From NCBI GenBank assembly GCA_964355675.1, contig CAYHEC010000032.1, forward strand, positions 1 to 35,785: a stretch of 35,785 bases of DNA, read 5' to 3'. The translations under genes and the position numbers were made by a program. Positions 14,466 through 22,760 of the stretch are shown here, piece by piece. Every line of letters begins with the position of its first letter. Position 1 is the stretch's first letter. The stretch is from CAMBDS01 sp964355675. Lineage in GTDB: Bacteria; Electryoneota; AABM5-125-24; Hatepunaeales; Hatepunaeaceae. Under the pieces are notes generated by a model. It worked only from the letters and a program-made list of their open reading frames with translations. It did not search any database and was not told where the DNA came from.

Positions 14466-15974
14466 ATGAAAGTAGAAATGGTCATGCCCCAGATGGGTGA
14501 ATCCATCGCCGAGGGCACAATCCTCAAATGGCGCAAAGGCGTCGGCGACTCCGTCGTTATGGACGAGGACATCCTCGAAATCTCCACCGACAAGGTCGAT
14601 TCCGAGATTCCTTCTCCCGCAACAGGGCGAATCGCTCAAATCCTCGTCCCGGAAGGCACAACCGTCGCCATCAAGACCCTCCTCGCCATCATCGAAACCG
14701 AGGCTGGAGCCGCGATTGCAGGAACAAGTGCTTCCGCCCTTGCGAGCGGAGGCGGGAAAGCAGGCGACATTGTCAATAGAGAAGCCGCCGCCAGCGATGC
14801 GGCACGAGGCGCCGCCAGCGATGTTGGCGTGAAAGGCGCTGGAAAAACCGATCCAAGCGACACCGTTGTAGTAGGTCGCCCTTCGTCTCAAGAATCATCC
14901 CCCCATGACGGCTCTGCTGAAGGCGGTTTCGTCATTAAAGAGTTCAAGCGCCATTCGGATGCACCTCCCCCAGCCCCCCCCGCGAGCAGTGGGGGAGTCG
15001 TCGCCGAGAAGACGTCCAATTTCCTCAGCCCGCTCGTCCAACGAGTCATGGCAGAAGAAGGCGTCTCGCTTGATGAAATTAACCGTCTGATGGGCTCCGG
15101 CCAAGGCGGTCGCGTCACCAAGCAAGACGTGCTGAATTACGTCGCCCAGCGGAAAGCTTCTCCTGAGCCTCGTGCACTTCCGCCAGCGCCCCTTCCTGAA
15201 GCGAAAATTCTCACGAAGCCCGTCGTGTCCGCTCCGTCCGTCCCGTCCACTCCCGCCGGTTCTGTCTGGGTCGGAGCCAACGACACTGTTGTCGAGATGG
15301 ATCGCATGCGCCGAGCCATCGCCGATCACATGGTACGCTCGGTACACACCTCCCCCCATGTTGTCTCGTTCAGCGAAGTCGATATGAGCCGGATCGTCCG
15401 CCACCGCGAAAAGATCAAAGACTCCTTCAAAGCTCAAGAAGGCGTCAACATGACCTACACAGCCTATCTGCTTTACTGCACCGCCAAAGCCCTGCGCGAA
15501 TTCCCCTACGTCAACGCCTCGGTGGATGCCTACAACATGATCCTGCGAAAACAGATTAACTTAGGCTTTGCAGTCGAACTTCCCTCCGGCGGCTTGATCG
15601 TCCCGGTCATCAAAGGCGTCGATGCGCTAAGCCTAACAGGAGTAGCGCGTGGCTTGAGTGAGCTTGCCGAGAAAGCCCGCAACAACCGCCTCGATCCGAA
15701 CGATGTGACAGGCGGAACCTTCACAGTCACCAATGTCGGCGTCTTCGGTAATGTTGCCGGCGCACCGATCATCAACCAGCCCCAGGTCGCGATCCTCGGA
15801 ACAGGCGCAATCAAGAAACGCCCGGTCGTGATCGAAACTGCCGATGGTGACGTAATCGGTATCAAACCAATCATGATGATGTCACTCTCTTACGATCACC
15901 GGATTATCGATGGTGCTCTTGCTGGTCGATTTATGGCGAGATTAGGCCTGATTCTCGAGACATTCGAAGGGTGA
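14466..15974 (+). CDS. pdhC: 2-oxoacid dehydrogenase E2 (dihydrolipoamide acyltransferase)
   Basis: A 502-aa core subunit. The lipoyl domain spans about 1-78 with lipoyl-Lys43 in STDKVDSEIPSP. A long Ala/Ser/Pro linker (80-180) follows. The peripheral subunit-binding domain is at about 184-228 (LSPLVQRVMAEEGVSLDEI, GQGGRVTKQDVLNYV). The catalytic domain starts near 260 and ends with SYDHRIIDG, giving catalytic His478 and Asp482. The linker holds a palindromic repeat also found in lipA (14961-15005). It completes the set begun by lpdA/pdhA/pdhB and is the substrate of LipA/LipB. The E2 could also be of branched-chain or 2-oxoglutarate type; the symbol rests on context. Confidence 0.93.
   Translation: MKVEMVMPQMGESIAEGTILKWRKGVGDSVVMDEDILEISTDKVDSEIPSPATGRIAQILVPEGTTVAIKTLLAIIETEAGAAIAGTSASALASGGGKAGDIVNREAAASDAARGAASDVGVKGAGKTDPSDTVVVGRPSSQESSPHDGSAEGGFVIKEFKRHSDAPPPAPPASSGGVVAEKTSNFLSPLVQRVMAEEGVSLDEINRLMGSGQGGRVTKQDVLNYVAQRKASPEPRALPPAPLPEAKILTKPVVSAPSVPSTPAGSVWVGANDTVVEMDRMRRAIADHMVRSVHTSPHVVSFSEVDMSRIVRHREKIKDSFKAQEGVNMTYTAYLLYCTAKALREFPYVNASVDAYNMILRKQINLGFAVELPSGGLIVPVIKGVDALSLTGVARGLSELAEKARNNRLDPNDVTGGTFTVTNVGVFGNVAGAPIINQPQVAILGTGAIKKRPVVIETADGDVIGIKPIMMMSLSYDHRIIDGALAGRFMARLGLILETFEG
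14961..15005. repeat. Pro-rich-coding palindromic repeat in E2 linker
   Basis: CTCCCCCA and TGGGGGAG form an 8-bp stem around a C-rich loop. It matches 9016-9060 in lipA and is read in the same frame (APPPAPPASSGG) within the flexible linker, where insertion is harmless. Confidence 0.75.
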
Positions 15975-16045
15975 GAAACGATAAAAAGGGTGGTGTCAGA
16001 TGCCTTCGTCTGATGCCATATAGCGTGAAGTCTATTTTCTCCTGC

Positions 16046-16117
16046 CGCAGGGTGTCCTCACCCTGCGAAGAAGTTGTAAAATCGCACTCGCTTGTCGCAG
16101 GGTGTGGACACCCTGCG
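16046..16117. repeat. Two CGCAGGGTG hairpins between E2 and the TPR gene
   Basis: CGCAGGGTGTCCTCACCCTGCG at 16046-16067 and the same stem with an inverted loop (TGGA) at 16096-16117. More copies are at 19264, 19311, 22761 and 23141. They occupy a frame that could extend the TPR protein upstream, but the repeats argue that this extension is not coding. Confidence 0.85.
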
Positions 16118-16135
16118 ACACCGATATCTGCATTC

Positions 16136-18097
16136 ATGGACAGTCTGTACAGCGCGAACTCTGGCTGTCATGTGCCCCCACATGATAGCACTCATGGACG
16201 ATTCCTTCTGCTCATGCTGATCGCATTGTTTCTCTTGATCAACATCAGCTTTGCCGCCGATCCCCCATTACCACCGGTTCCCCGGATTTTTCCGCCCGCG
16301 AAGAATCAGCCCACTCCTCAAGATCAGGCCAAAGCTCAAGAGTTTTACAAACTTTCTCGAGCCGCTCGCCAAGCCGAAACCGAAGGCGACTGGAAGAAAG
16401 CGCTCGAATTGTGGCAAACCATCCGAAAAGATCGACAGGATGATTTTTCCGCCTATGGCGGCATTCGCAGAAGCCTCATCAGTCTTTCCCGGTTCGATGA
16501 AGCGCTCCTGTTTATTGACGATGCCTTGAAATTAGCCGCAACCGGTACTTTTGCCATGGATCCATCTACTATTGCCGCAGATCGGATTGAAGTGCTCTTC
16601 GTAGCCGGGAGAGAATCCGCCGCTTTTACCGAAATTGATCGTCAAATCGCCGCTCAAAAAGGCTTCCCCAACATTTATCGCAATATCGCTAATGTCCTAT
16701 ATGCGCAACGTCACGGCGATGATGCTATTGAGTTACTGAAGCGTGGTCGAACGGATTCCAAAAATCCCTATCTCTTTTCACGAGAAATCGCCCAGTTCGC
16801 CGAAGCCCGAATGGATTGGGAGACAGCCGTCAATGAAGATCTTCTCTATTTAGAAGAATCACCCGATAATTTGTCCTATGTTATCGGCACTCTTGGCGAC
16901 ATCATGCTCGAACCCGGCGGAGACACGCTTATCCAGAAAGCGATATCTGTAAAATTGAAAAATGCCGGCACTGGCAAAATCGACCCTCTGCTTGAACTAC
17001 AGGCAAGTTTATTATTTCGATCAAGAGAGTACGCCAAATCTCTCGATGTCTATCGACGGCTCAACAAACTCCCTGGAAGCGATGGCGAATTACTTTATAA
17101 AATTGCCCAAAAATTATCCGAAGAAAATGAACCATATCTTGCTTTAGCGGCATATAATGAGTTTCTTAAAGAAGACGTTCCAACCGACGCCCGCTTTCGA
17201 ACGATTCTTAAGATTGCCAGAACTTACGAAAGTCTCGGCTTGATCGATAGCGCTGAGATCTCCTGTAAAACAATTCTCACGCCGGGAGCCCCCCTCGAAA
17301 CTATCGTCGAAGCAAACTACTTACTCGGGAAATATTCGGTTTTGAAAAAGAAACCTCCAAAAGTTGCCCGGGAGTATTTTGAATCTGCACTATCTTTAGC
17401 AAGGAAATCTCAGCCGTCATCCGGAATCAATCTGGACGTAATCCAGATCTCTCTCGCAATGACCTATCAATTAGATGCTAAATTCGATCTCGCCAAAAAA
17501 GAGCTTGAAAAGGTTGTCCGCCTCTCCGGGACGCGTGCCAACGCCGCTCCCCAGGCTCGTCTCGAACTTGCCCGACTGGCTTTTCGACAAGGCGATTTAG
17601 ATGAAGCGAAAAAACAGGCCGATGCGTTAATCGCCGCCGACCCATCCTCTGAAATGAGTAACGAAGTCTTGGAACTATCTGCTTTATTGGATGGTTTGAA
17701 GGACTCCCCCGATATTCTGAAATTGCTTGGACAAGCCGACATGCGGGCAATTCTTGGAAAATCCGATGATGCGCTGATATTGCTGGATAGTCTGGCATCG
17801 AACGGTGCAAATTCACGAATCATCGAAGAAGCTCTCTGGAAAATGGTCGAATTACATCGCGACAATAAGACCACAGGACTGATTCTAAACGATCTTGACC
17901 GTCTGATTGCCCTTGATGGAGAAACTCTCCGGAAGGATAAAGCTCTATTCTATGCTGGAGTTTTCTCCCATGATAATCTTTCAGACGAAGTTCGAGCCCG
18001 AAAATATTACGACAAACTATTGCTCGATTATCCCGACTCACCGCTTGCAGAACGGGTACGTAAATTAGCGAAAAATATTAAATTACAGGTAAATTGA
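16136..18097 (+). CDS. Periplasmic TPR-repeat protein
   Basis: A long, exported tetratricopeptide-type protein. A hydrophobic signal (LLLMLIALFLLINISFAADP) precedes a Pro-rich mature start, then about 15 helix pairs run to the end. Examples are EFYKLSRAARQAETEGDWKK, YAQRHGDDAIELLKRG, LLFRSREYAKSLDVYRRL and ARKYYDKLLLDYPDSPLAERV. The start is uncertain: ATG 16136 gives 653 aa with a long n-region, ATG 16214 gives a compact signal peptide, and the frame opens as early as 15971 across hairpin repeats. The gene ends 36 bases before the PAS gene, so they may be co-transcribed. It is likely a protein-interaction scaffold in the periplasm; partner unknown. Confidence 0.8.
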   Translation: MDSLYSANSGCHVPPHDSTHGRFLLLMLIALFLLINISFAADPPLPPVPRIFPPAKNQPTPQDQAKAQEFYKLSRAARQAETEGDWKKALELWQTIRKDRQDDFSAYGGIRRSLISLSRFDEALLFIDDALKLAATGTFAMDPSTIAADRIEVLFVAGRESAAFTEIDRQIAAQKGFPNIYRNIANVLYAQRHGDDAIELLKRGRTDSKNPYLFSREIAQFAEARMDWETAVNEDLLYLEESPDNLSYVIGTLGDIMLEPGGDTLIQKAISVKLKNAGTGKIDPLLELQASLLFRSREYAKSLDVYRRLNKLPGSDGELLYKIAQKLSEENEPYLALAAYNEFLKEDVPTDARFRTILKIARTYESLGLIDSAEISCKTILTPGAPLETIVEANYLLGKYSVLKKKPPKVAREYFESALSLARKSQPSSGINLDVIQISLAMTYQLDAKFDLAKKELEKVVRLSGTRANAAPQARLELARLAFRQGDLDEAKKQADALIAADPSSEMSNEVLELSALLDGLKDSPDILKLLGQADMRAILGKSDDALILLDSLASNGANSRIIEEALWKMVELHRDNKTTGLILNDLDRLIALDGETLRKDKALFYAGVFSHDNLSDEVRARKYYDKLLLDYPDSPLAERVRKLAKNIKLQVN

Positions 18098-18133
18098 TGA
18101 TTTGCTACTCAAAACTACTCGCCGGTTAATTCC

Positions 18134-19231
18134 ATGAACACGATAATAGAACCTTCTAATAAGATTGCCAACAACCTCGAGGGCTTAGATTTCAACTATC
18201 CCGAAATCCATGCGCTTCTTGATTCCTTATTTGAAGGAGTTGAAGACGGCATCTTTATATTAGAGCCAGGTAGCCTGCTTATTCGACGGTCGAATCAGGC
18301 GGCTTCCCGGATTTTTGGACTATCGAAAGAACAACTGCTGGACAAGCCCATCTTAAGCCTGATTGCTCAACAATCCCGAGTTACTGAAATTGCTGGCATG
18401 ATTGCTTCCAAACTGCCAATTCTGAAATCTGTGCATATCGATCTTGAAATGAGTCGTGCCAACGGTACAAACTTCTCCGCTCTGCATGGAATTACTGAGG
18501 TAACTTCTTCCCAAAATGAAGTGATCGCCTGGATGTGGATCGTCACGGATATGACTCAGCGCATCTTTATCAACCGTGCCTTGGTCGATTTGGAAACACG
18601 TTATCGATTGCTCTTCGATCGAACTGCTGATCCGACCCTGATCATTGATGCCGGCAGTCAAAAAATCATGGATGCCAATGCCGCCGCCGAAACTCAACTC
18701 GGGTACCTTCGATCTGATCTAATCGGGTTGCACATGGATGATATTACCCCCATCTCAAGACGGGGGAAAATGGAAATTGACTTTGCTTCGCTCGGTATTG
18801 GTCAAAGTAGCTCTATCGAAGGCGTGAACCTCAAAAAGTCCGGCGAGGAAATTCCCGTTCAAATAAGTGTGGTCGCTACCGATTTCGAAGGACGCAAAGT
18901 ATTCATTGCCTCCTGCCGAGACATATCCCAACAAAAGTTACTCGAGAATGAGAGACTGCGCATCGAAAAGCTCGACACGGTCAGAAAAATCGCCGGAGGT
19001 TTGGCACACGAATTTAGTCAGCCCCTACAGGGCTTGACGACCATTGTCGATCTACTCGGGCTCCCCGGTGTAACCATGGAAGTCCGGGAAGAGCTATATA
19101 AGAAAATTGAACCTGCTGTAGTGAGGATGGTGCTGTTACTCGAACAGATGAAAAAAATTGTTCGTGTTGAAACCAAACCGTATGCCGGTTCGAATGATAT
19201 TATTGATATTAAGCACTCGACAGAGGAATGA
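18134..19231 (+). CDS. PAS-PAS sensor with HisKA-like helix, no ATPase domain
   Basis: A 365-aa cytoplasmic protein. PAS 1 spans about 25-145 (VEDGIFILEPGSLLIRRSNQ, DMTQR) and PAS 2 about 150-270 (LFDRTADPTLIIDA, ISQQK). A dimerisation/phosphoacceptor-like helix follows: KIAGGLAHEFSQPLQGL, with His292. The protein ends about 70 residues later (YAGSNDIIDIKHS) without the N, G1 and G2 boxes of an HATPase_c domain. It therefore cannot autophosphorylate alone and may accept phosphate from another kinase or be a regulatory relic. A CGCAGGGTG hairpin follows the stop, so truncation by repeat insertion is possible. Confidence 0.8.
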   Translation: MNTIIEPSNKIANNLEGLDFNYPEIHALLDSLFEGVEDGIFILEPGSLLIRRSNQAASRIFGLSKEQLLDKPILSLIAQQSRVTEIAGMIASKLPILKSVHIDLEMSRANGTNFSALHGITEVTSSQNEVIAWMWIVTDMTQRIFINRALVDLETRYRLLFDRTADPTLIIDAGSQKIMDANAAAETQLGYLRSDLIGLHMDDITPISRRGKMEIDFASLGIGQSSSIEGVNLKKSGEEIPVQISVVATDFEGRKVFIASCRDISQQKLLENERLRIEKLDTVRKIAGGLAHEFSQPLQGLTTIVDLLGLPGVTMEVREELYKKIEPAVVRMVLLLEQMKKIVRVETKPYAGSNDIIDIKHSTEE

Positions 19232-19263
19232 CGTTCCACAATTTCATTGAATGTTGATTTCTT

Positions 19264-19390
19264 GCCGCAGGGTGTCCTCACCCTGCGGCAAAGATACAAT
19301 TTACAATTATTTGTCGCAGGGTGAGGACACCCTGTGACAAACATTTTCGTATTCTCGGACAGACTCTTGTCGGACTCCCAGTCCGACAAG
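19264..19390. repeat. Three hairpin repeats before the transaldolase gene
   Basis: GCCGCAGGGTGTCCTCACCC at 19264-19289, an inverted relative at 19311-19340, and CTTGTCGGACTCCCAGTCCG at 19366-19390 with a CCC loop. These could end transcription of the PAS gene, although only short T runs follow. Confidence 0.8.
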
Positions 19391-19459
19391 ATTATCAAGT
19401 CGCAACAAATTAACTATATCTATTAGACAACCTCTAATCAAACCCAATGGAGCCACCAG

Positions 19460-20110
19460 TTGAAGTTCTTCATCGATACTGCCAACTTAGACCAAATTAA
19501 AGACGCCGCCTCGCTCGGAATTCTCGACGGAGTCACCACCAATCCGTCTCTGATATCCAAAGAAAATAAACCTCTCAATAAGCTATTAAAAGAAATCTGC
19601 GAGACTGTCGATGGTCCAGTCTCCGCAGAAGTTGTAGCCATCGACGCCGACACGATGATCAAAGAAGGGAAGAAGCTCGCCAAAATCCACCCTAATATCG
19701 TTGTCAAGCTCCCTACCACACGAGACGGCGTGAAAGCCTGCGTCGCGCTGGTCCGCGAAGGCATCCACACTAATATGACGTTAGTATTTTCAGCAACGCA
19801 GGCGCTGATCGTCGCCAAGGCAGGAGCATCTTTCGTGAGTCCGTTTGTCGGCCGTCTGGACGACATCGCTCAGGACGGCATGGAGCTTATCCGCGACATC
19901 GTTCAAATCTATGACAACTACGAATTTGGGACACAAGTCTTGGTTGCATCAGTCCGACACCCTATCCACGTCGTTCAGGCGGCGCTGATGGGCGCTCATG
20001 TCGCCACCATCCCCTACGACGTGATCGGCAAACTCCTCAACCACCCGCTCACCGACGCCGGGCTGGAGAAGTTCCTGAGCGACTGGAAAAAGACCGGGCA
20101 GAAGATTTAG
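19460..20110 (+). CDS. tal: Transaldolase / fructose-6-phosphate aldolase (TalC/Fsa type)
   Basis: A 216-aa small class I aldolase. It begins MKFFIDTANLDQIKDA and LDGVTTNPSLISKE, has the Schiff-base Lys83 in VVKLPTTRDG, and continues with VSPFVGRLDD and PYDVIGKLLNHPLTD. The length fits the short TalC/Fsa subfamily of the pentose phosphate pathway; most such proteins annotated in bacteria are transaldolases. The TTG start at 19460 has GGAG seven bases upstream. Confidence 0.94.
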   Translation: MKFFIDTANLDQIKDAASLGILDGVTTNPSLISKENKPLNKLLKEICETVDGPVSAEVVAIDADTMIKEGKKLAKIHPNIVVKLPTTRDGVKACVALVREGIHTNMTLVFSATQALIVAKAGASFVSPFVGRLDDIAQDGMELIRDIVQIYDNYEFGTQVLVASVRHPIHVVQAALMGAHVATIPYDVIGKLLNHPLTDAGLEKFLSDWKKTGQKI

Positions 20111-20188
20111 GAATCGGTTTTGACTTGAAAAACTCCCCATCAATCGACCTTGACGAACACAAGTCTCGATTTTGGGGCTTCACTATGC

Positions 20189-20217
20189 TTGACTCAAGCA
20201 AAAGATAAACCTATATT
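20189..20217 (+). promoter_or_regulatory. Possible sigma-70-type promoter upstream of the B12-binding gene
   Basis: TTGACT (20189-20194), a 17-base spacer, and TATATT (20212-20217) fit the housekeeping consensus closely. Expected transcription would begin near 20224, at or next to the GTG start codon at 20225, so the transcript would be almost leaderless. FCB promoters often deviate from this consensus, so the call is tentative. Confidence 0.4.
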
Positions 20218-20224
20218 GGGCTAA

Positions 20225-20698
20225 GTGAGGATCGAGTCTCCACTCAAGAAAAAAAATCAGCCGGAGGTAGCTGTCATCGAACCATCCCCTCGAATTCGAA
20301 TAATCATCGCCAAACCGGGCCTTGACGGTCACGACCGTGGCGCCAAGGTACTCGCCGCGGCATTCCGAGACGCCGGTATGGAAGTCATCTATCTCGGGCT
20401 CAGGCAGACCCCCGAAATGATCGTTGAAGCCGCCATTCAGGAAGACGCCGACGTCATCGCTCTTTCTATTCTTTCGGGAGCGCACATGACTATTTTCCCC
20501 CGCGTCCGGAAATTAATGATCGACAAGGGGCTCGACGATGTACTTCTGACCGGAGGCGGAATTATTCCTGCCGAGGAAGTCACCGAACTCGAAGCCATCG
20601 GCGTTGGAAAATTATTCGGTCCCGGAACTCCGGTCTCGGAACCGATCGAATATATACGTAACTGGTTTTTTAATAACAGGCTCACTGCCAGAGTTTAG
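20225..20698 (+). CDS. Methylmalonyl-CoA mutase B12-binding subunit (stand-alone)
   Basis: A 157-aa protein that is almost entirely a cobalamin-binding domain: KPGLDGHDRGAKVLA with the D-x-H-x-x-G motif supplying the cobalt-ligating His, then LGLRQTPEMIVEAA, LSILSGAHMTIFP and LLTGGGIIP. It corresponds to the C-terminal part of MCM and partners a separate catalytic subunit, not in this window. GTG start right after an in-frame stop, with no clear ribosome-binding site. Confidence 0.92.
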   Translation: MRIESPLKKKNQPEVAVIEPSPRIRIIIAKPGLDGHDRGAKVLAAAFRDAGMEVIYLGLRQTPEMIVEAAIQEDADVIALSILSGAHMTIFPRVRKLMIDKGLDDVLLTGGGIIPAEEVTELEAIGVGKLFGPGTPVSEPIEYIRNWFFNNRLTARV

Positions 20699-20738
20699 AT
20701 CCTATAGAGTATTAACTTTTAGCCGTACCGAAGCTCAT

Positions 20739-20821
20739 GGAGGGCGGACTTTCAGTCCGCTCTTGACAAGCGGGACGCTTATCCTACGCGACAAGAGCGG
20801 ACTAAAAGTCCGCCCTCCAAG
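20739..20821. repeat. Composite palindromic repeat, intact copy
   Basis: Outer arms GGAGGGCGGACTTTCAGTCC and its near inverse at 20794-20820 enclose a 26-base piece (20765-20790) that is identical, inverted, to the pdhA 3'-end repeat. This is the uninterrupted form of the composite that the fold-back element has invaded at 56-209. Confidence 0.85.
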
Positions 20822-20878
20822 CTGATCGCTACGTAGTTAACACTCGCAAATTTTAATTGAGATATTTGAGGTTATAAA

Positions 20879-21622
20879 ATGTCCGGCCACTCAAAATGGG
20901 CAACTATTAGACGAGACAAGGAGAAAAACGATTCCGCACGCGGAGCGACTTTCTCCAAGTTAATCAAAGAAATAACGGTCGCCGCAAGGATGGGCGGTGG
21001 CGATGCCTCCTCCAATCCACGACTTCGCGCCGCGATACTCTCCGCCAAGGGAGCCAATATGCCCAACAATAACGTTGAACGTGCTATCAAAAAAGGCACC
21101 GGCGAACTCGAAGGCGTCAACTACGAAGAAATCGTTTATGAAGCCTACGGACCCGGCGGGACAGCTCTTCTGATCGAGACCGTAACCGACAACCGCAATC
21201 GTACCGTGGGCGAAATTCGTCACATGATCTCCAAGAATAACGGCAACTTGGGCGAGACCGGCTCCGTTTCCTATATGTTCCGTCGCTACGGTGTGATTAC
21301 AATACCCGTCGCGAATATCGACGAAGATAGCCTGATGCTCACCGCCCTCGACGTTGGTGCCGAAGATGTGAAGATGGAAGGTGACGTGTTCATTGTCACT
21401 TCTTCCCCCGACAAATTCGACGCAGTCAATTCGGCTCTGGCCGAAGCCGGCATAACGGTCGAATCCGCTGAAATCCAGATGGTTCCTCAAACTTATGTCC
21501 CGGTTGACGGCAACAGCGCTCGAGCCGCAATAAGACTTATGGAAGCTCTGGAGGACCACGATGATGTTCAACACGTCTGGTCTAACTTCGACATCCCTGA
21601 TGAGTTGCTGGCAACCCTGTGA
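20879..21622 (+). CDS. yebC: YebC/PmpR family protein
   Basis: A 247-aa protein of full length: MSGHSKWATIRRDKEKNDSA, PRLRAAILSAKGANMPNNNV, YEAYGPGGTALLIETVTDN and the C-terminal HVWSNFD. The family is described as DNA-binding regulators and, more recently, as factors easing ribosome stalling at proline runs. It leads a classic yebC-ruvC-ruvA order, overlapping ruvC by four bases. Confidence 0.97.
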   Translation: MSGHSKWATIRRDKEKNDSARGATFSKLIKEITVAARMGGGDASSNPRLRAAILSAKGANMPNNNVERAIKKGTGELEGVNYEEIVYEAYGPGGTALLIETVTDNRNRTVGEIRHMISKNNGNLGETGSVSYMFRRYGVITIPVANIDEDSLMLTALDVGAEDVKMEGDVFIVTSSPDKFDAVNSALAEAGITVESAEIQMVPQTYVPVDGNSARAAIRLMEALEDHDDVQHVWSNFDIPDELLATL

Positions 21623-22164
21623 GAGTCGTCGGAATCGATCCCGGCCTGACAGCGACCGGCTACGGAGTCGTTGAGCAAAGTGGTAACAGAATGACCCCCC
21701 TCGCCTGGGGGGTTATTCGCTCCCACGAAACAGCGCTTGCCGAACGTCTTCGTGAAATCCACCTCAAATTGAAAGAATTGATCTCCGATCAACAACCGGA
21801 TCTCGTGGCCGTTGAGGAGATTTTCCTGGCACGAAACCCGCGTAGCGCCCTTTTGTTAGGACACGCAAGAGGTGTCGCATTATTGACCGCGGGCTTATGC
21901 GGCTGCCAGGTAAGGGAATACCCGGCGAACAGTGTCAAGCAAGCCGTGGCAGGGCGGGGAGGAGCCTCAAAAACACAAGTCGAATATATGGTATTCCGCC
22001 TCCTTGGCATGAGTGAACAAAAGATGCTTCCGGACGCCTCAGACGCTCTTGCTGTTGCTATTTGTTGTATCATGAAACAGGGCCTTCAGCCCCCCACTCG
22101 CGGAACAGTCAGGAACAACAATCAGGCTCTATTAAAAGTGCTGGCAATGCAGGTCAAAAAATGA
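21619..22164 (+). CDS. ruvC: Holliday junction resolvase RuvC
   Basis: A 181-aa endonuclease that cuts Holliday junctions in the RuvABC complex. The acidic active-site residues are visible: Asp7 (GIDPG), Glu66/67 (VAVEEIF), Asp139 and Asp142 (PDASDALAVA). GTG start overlapping the yebC stop (GTGA), showing translational coupling. Confidence 0.96.
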   Translation: MRVVGIDPGLTATGYGVVEQSGNRMTPLAWGVIRSHETALAERLREIHLKLKELISDQQPDLVAVEEIFLARNPRSALLLGHARGVALLTAGLCGCQVREYPANSVKQAVAGRGGASKTQVEYMVFRLLGMSEQKMLPDASDALAVAICCIMKQGLQPPTRGTVRNNNQALLKVLAMQVKK

Positions 22165-22748
22165 TCGAGAGAATTCGCGGCAAGCTGATCGCCAAATCAC
22201 CAGCCGGGGCTGTGATCGAAGTGGGAGGAATTGCGTTTTCAATGGCAATACCCTTGACTACTTGGGAGCGGCTTGGCTCGGTTGGGTCGGAAGCGACATT
22301 GATGACCTATCTACATGTGCGCGAAGACATTTTGCAACTTTACGGATTTGATTCGATTGCCGAGCGGGAAACATTTTTACAATTGATCGCCGTTAATGGT
22401 GTTGGACCCAAAATGGGGTTGGCGATTCTGTCCCGATTTTCTCCTGAGTCACTTTCGGATGTTATTCATAACCAAGATGTAAGAAGATTTCAAACTGTCC
22501 CCGGTGTTGGTAAGAGAACCGCTGAGCGGTTGATGGTTGAATTGAAAGGGAAGTTCGGCACAGGTAGTACCAGCGCCGGATTTGACCCCTCGCCGTTGGG
22601 CTCGGCTATCTCGGAAGCCATTCGAGCGCTGGAAACGTTGGGGATTCCTTTAGTGCAAGCCGATGAAGCCGTCCGCAAGGCACAAAAAACAATCGGCAGT
22701 GATGCCAAAGTCGAGGAGCTGGTCAAGCAGGCGTTAAGAGGCGGTTGA
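22161..22748 (+). CDS. ruvA: Holliday junction DNA helicase subunit RuvA
   Basis: A 195-aa protein that binds four-way junctions and loads RuvB. Domain I begins MIERIRGKLIAKSPAGAVIE, the helix-hairpin-helix motifs are VNGVGPKMGLAIL and VPGVGKRTAERL, and domain III is the C-terminal three-helix part. I chose ATG 22161, which overlaps the ruvC stop by four bases (ATGA); a longer frame from 22062 adds residues unlike RuvA. No ruvB follows before the repeat block. Confidence 0.96.
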   Translation: MIERIRGKLIAKSPAGAVIEVGGIAFSMAIPLTTWERLGSVGSEATLMTYLHVREDILQLYGFDSIAERETFLQLIAVNGVGPKMGLAILSRFSPESLSDVIHNQDVRRFQTVPGVGKRTAERLMVELKGKFGTGSTSAGFDPSPLGSAISEAIRALETLGIPLVQADEAVRKAQKTIGSDAKVEELVKQALRGG

Positions 22749-22760
22749 AATAAAAACTTG

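Noticed and set aside
15971..16135. N-terminal extension of the TPR protein
   Set aside because: It crosses two CGCAGGGTG hairpins and comes before a clear signal peptide.
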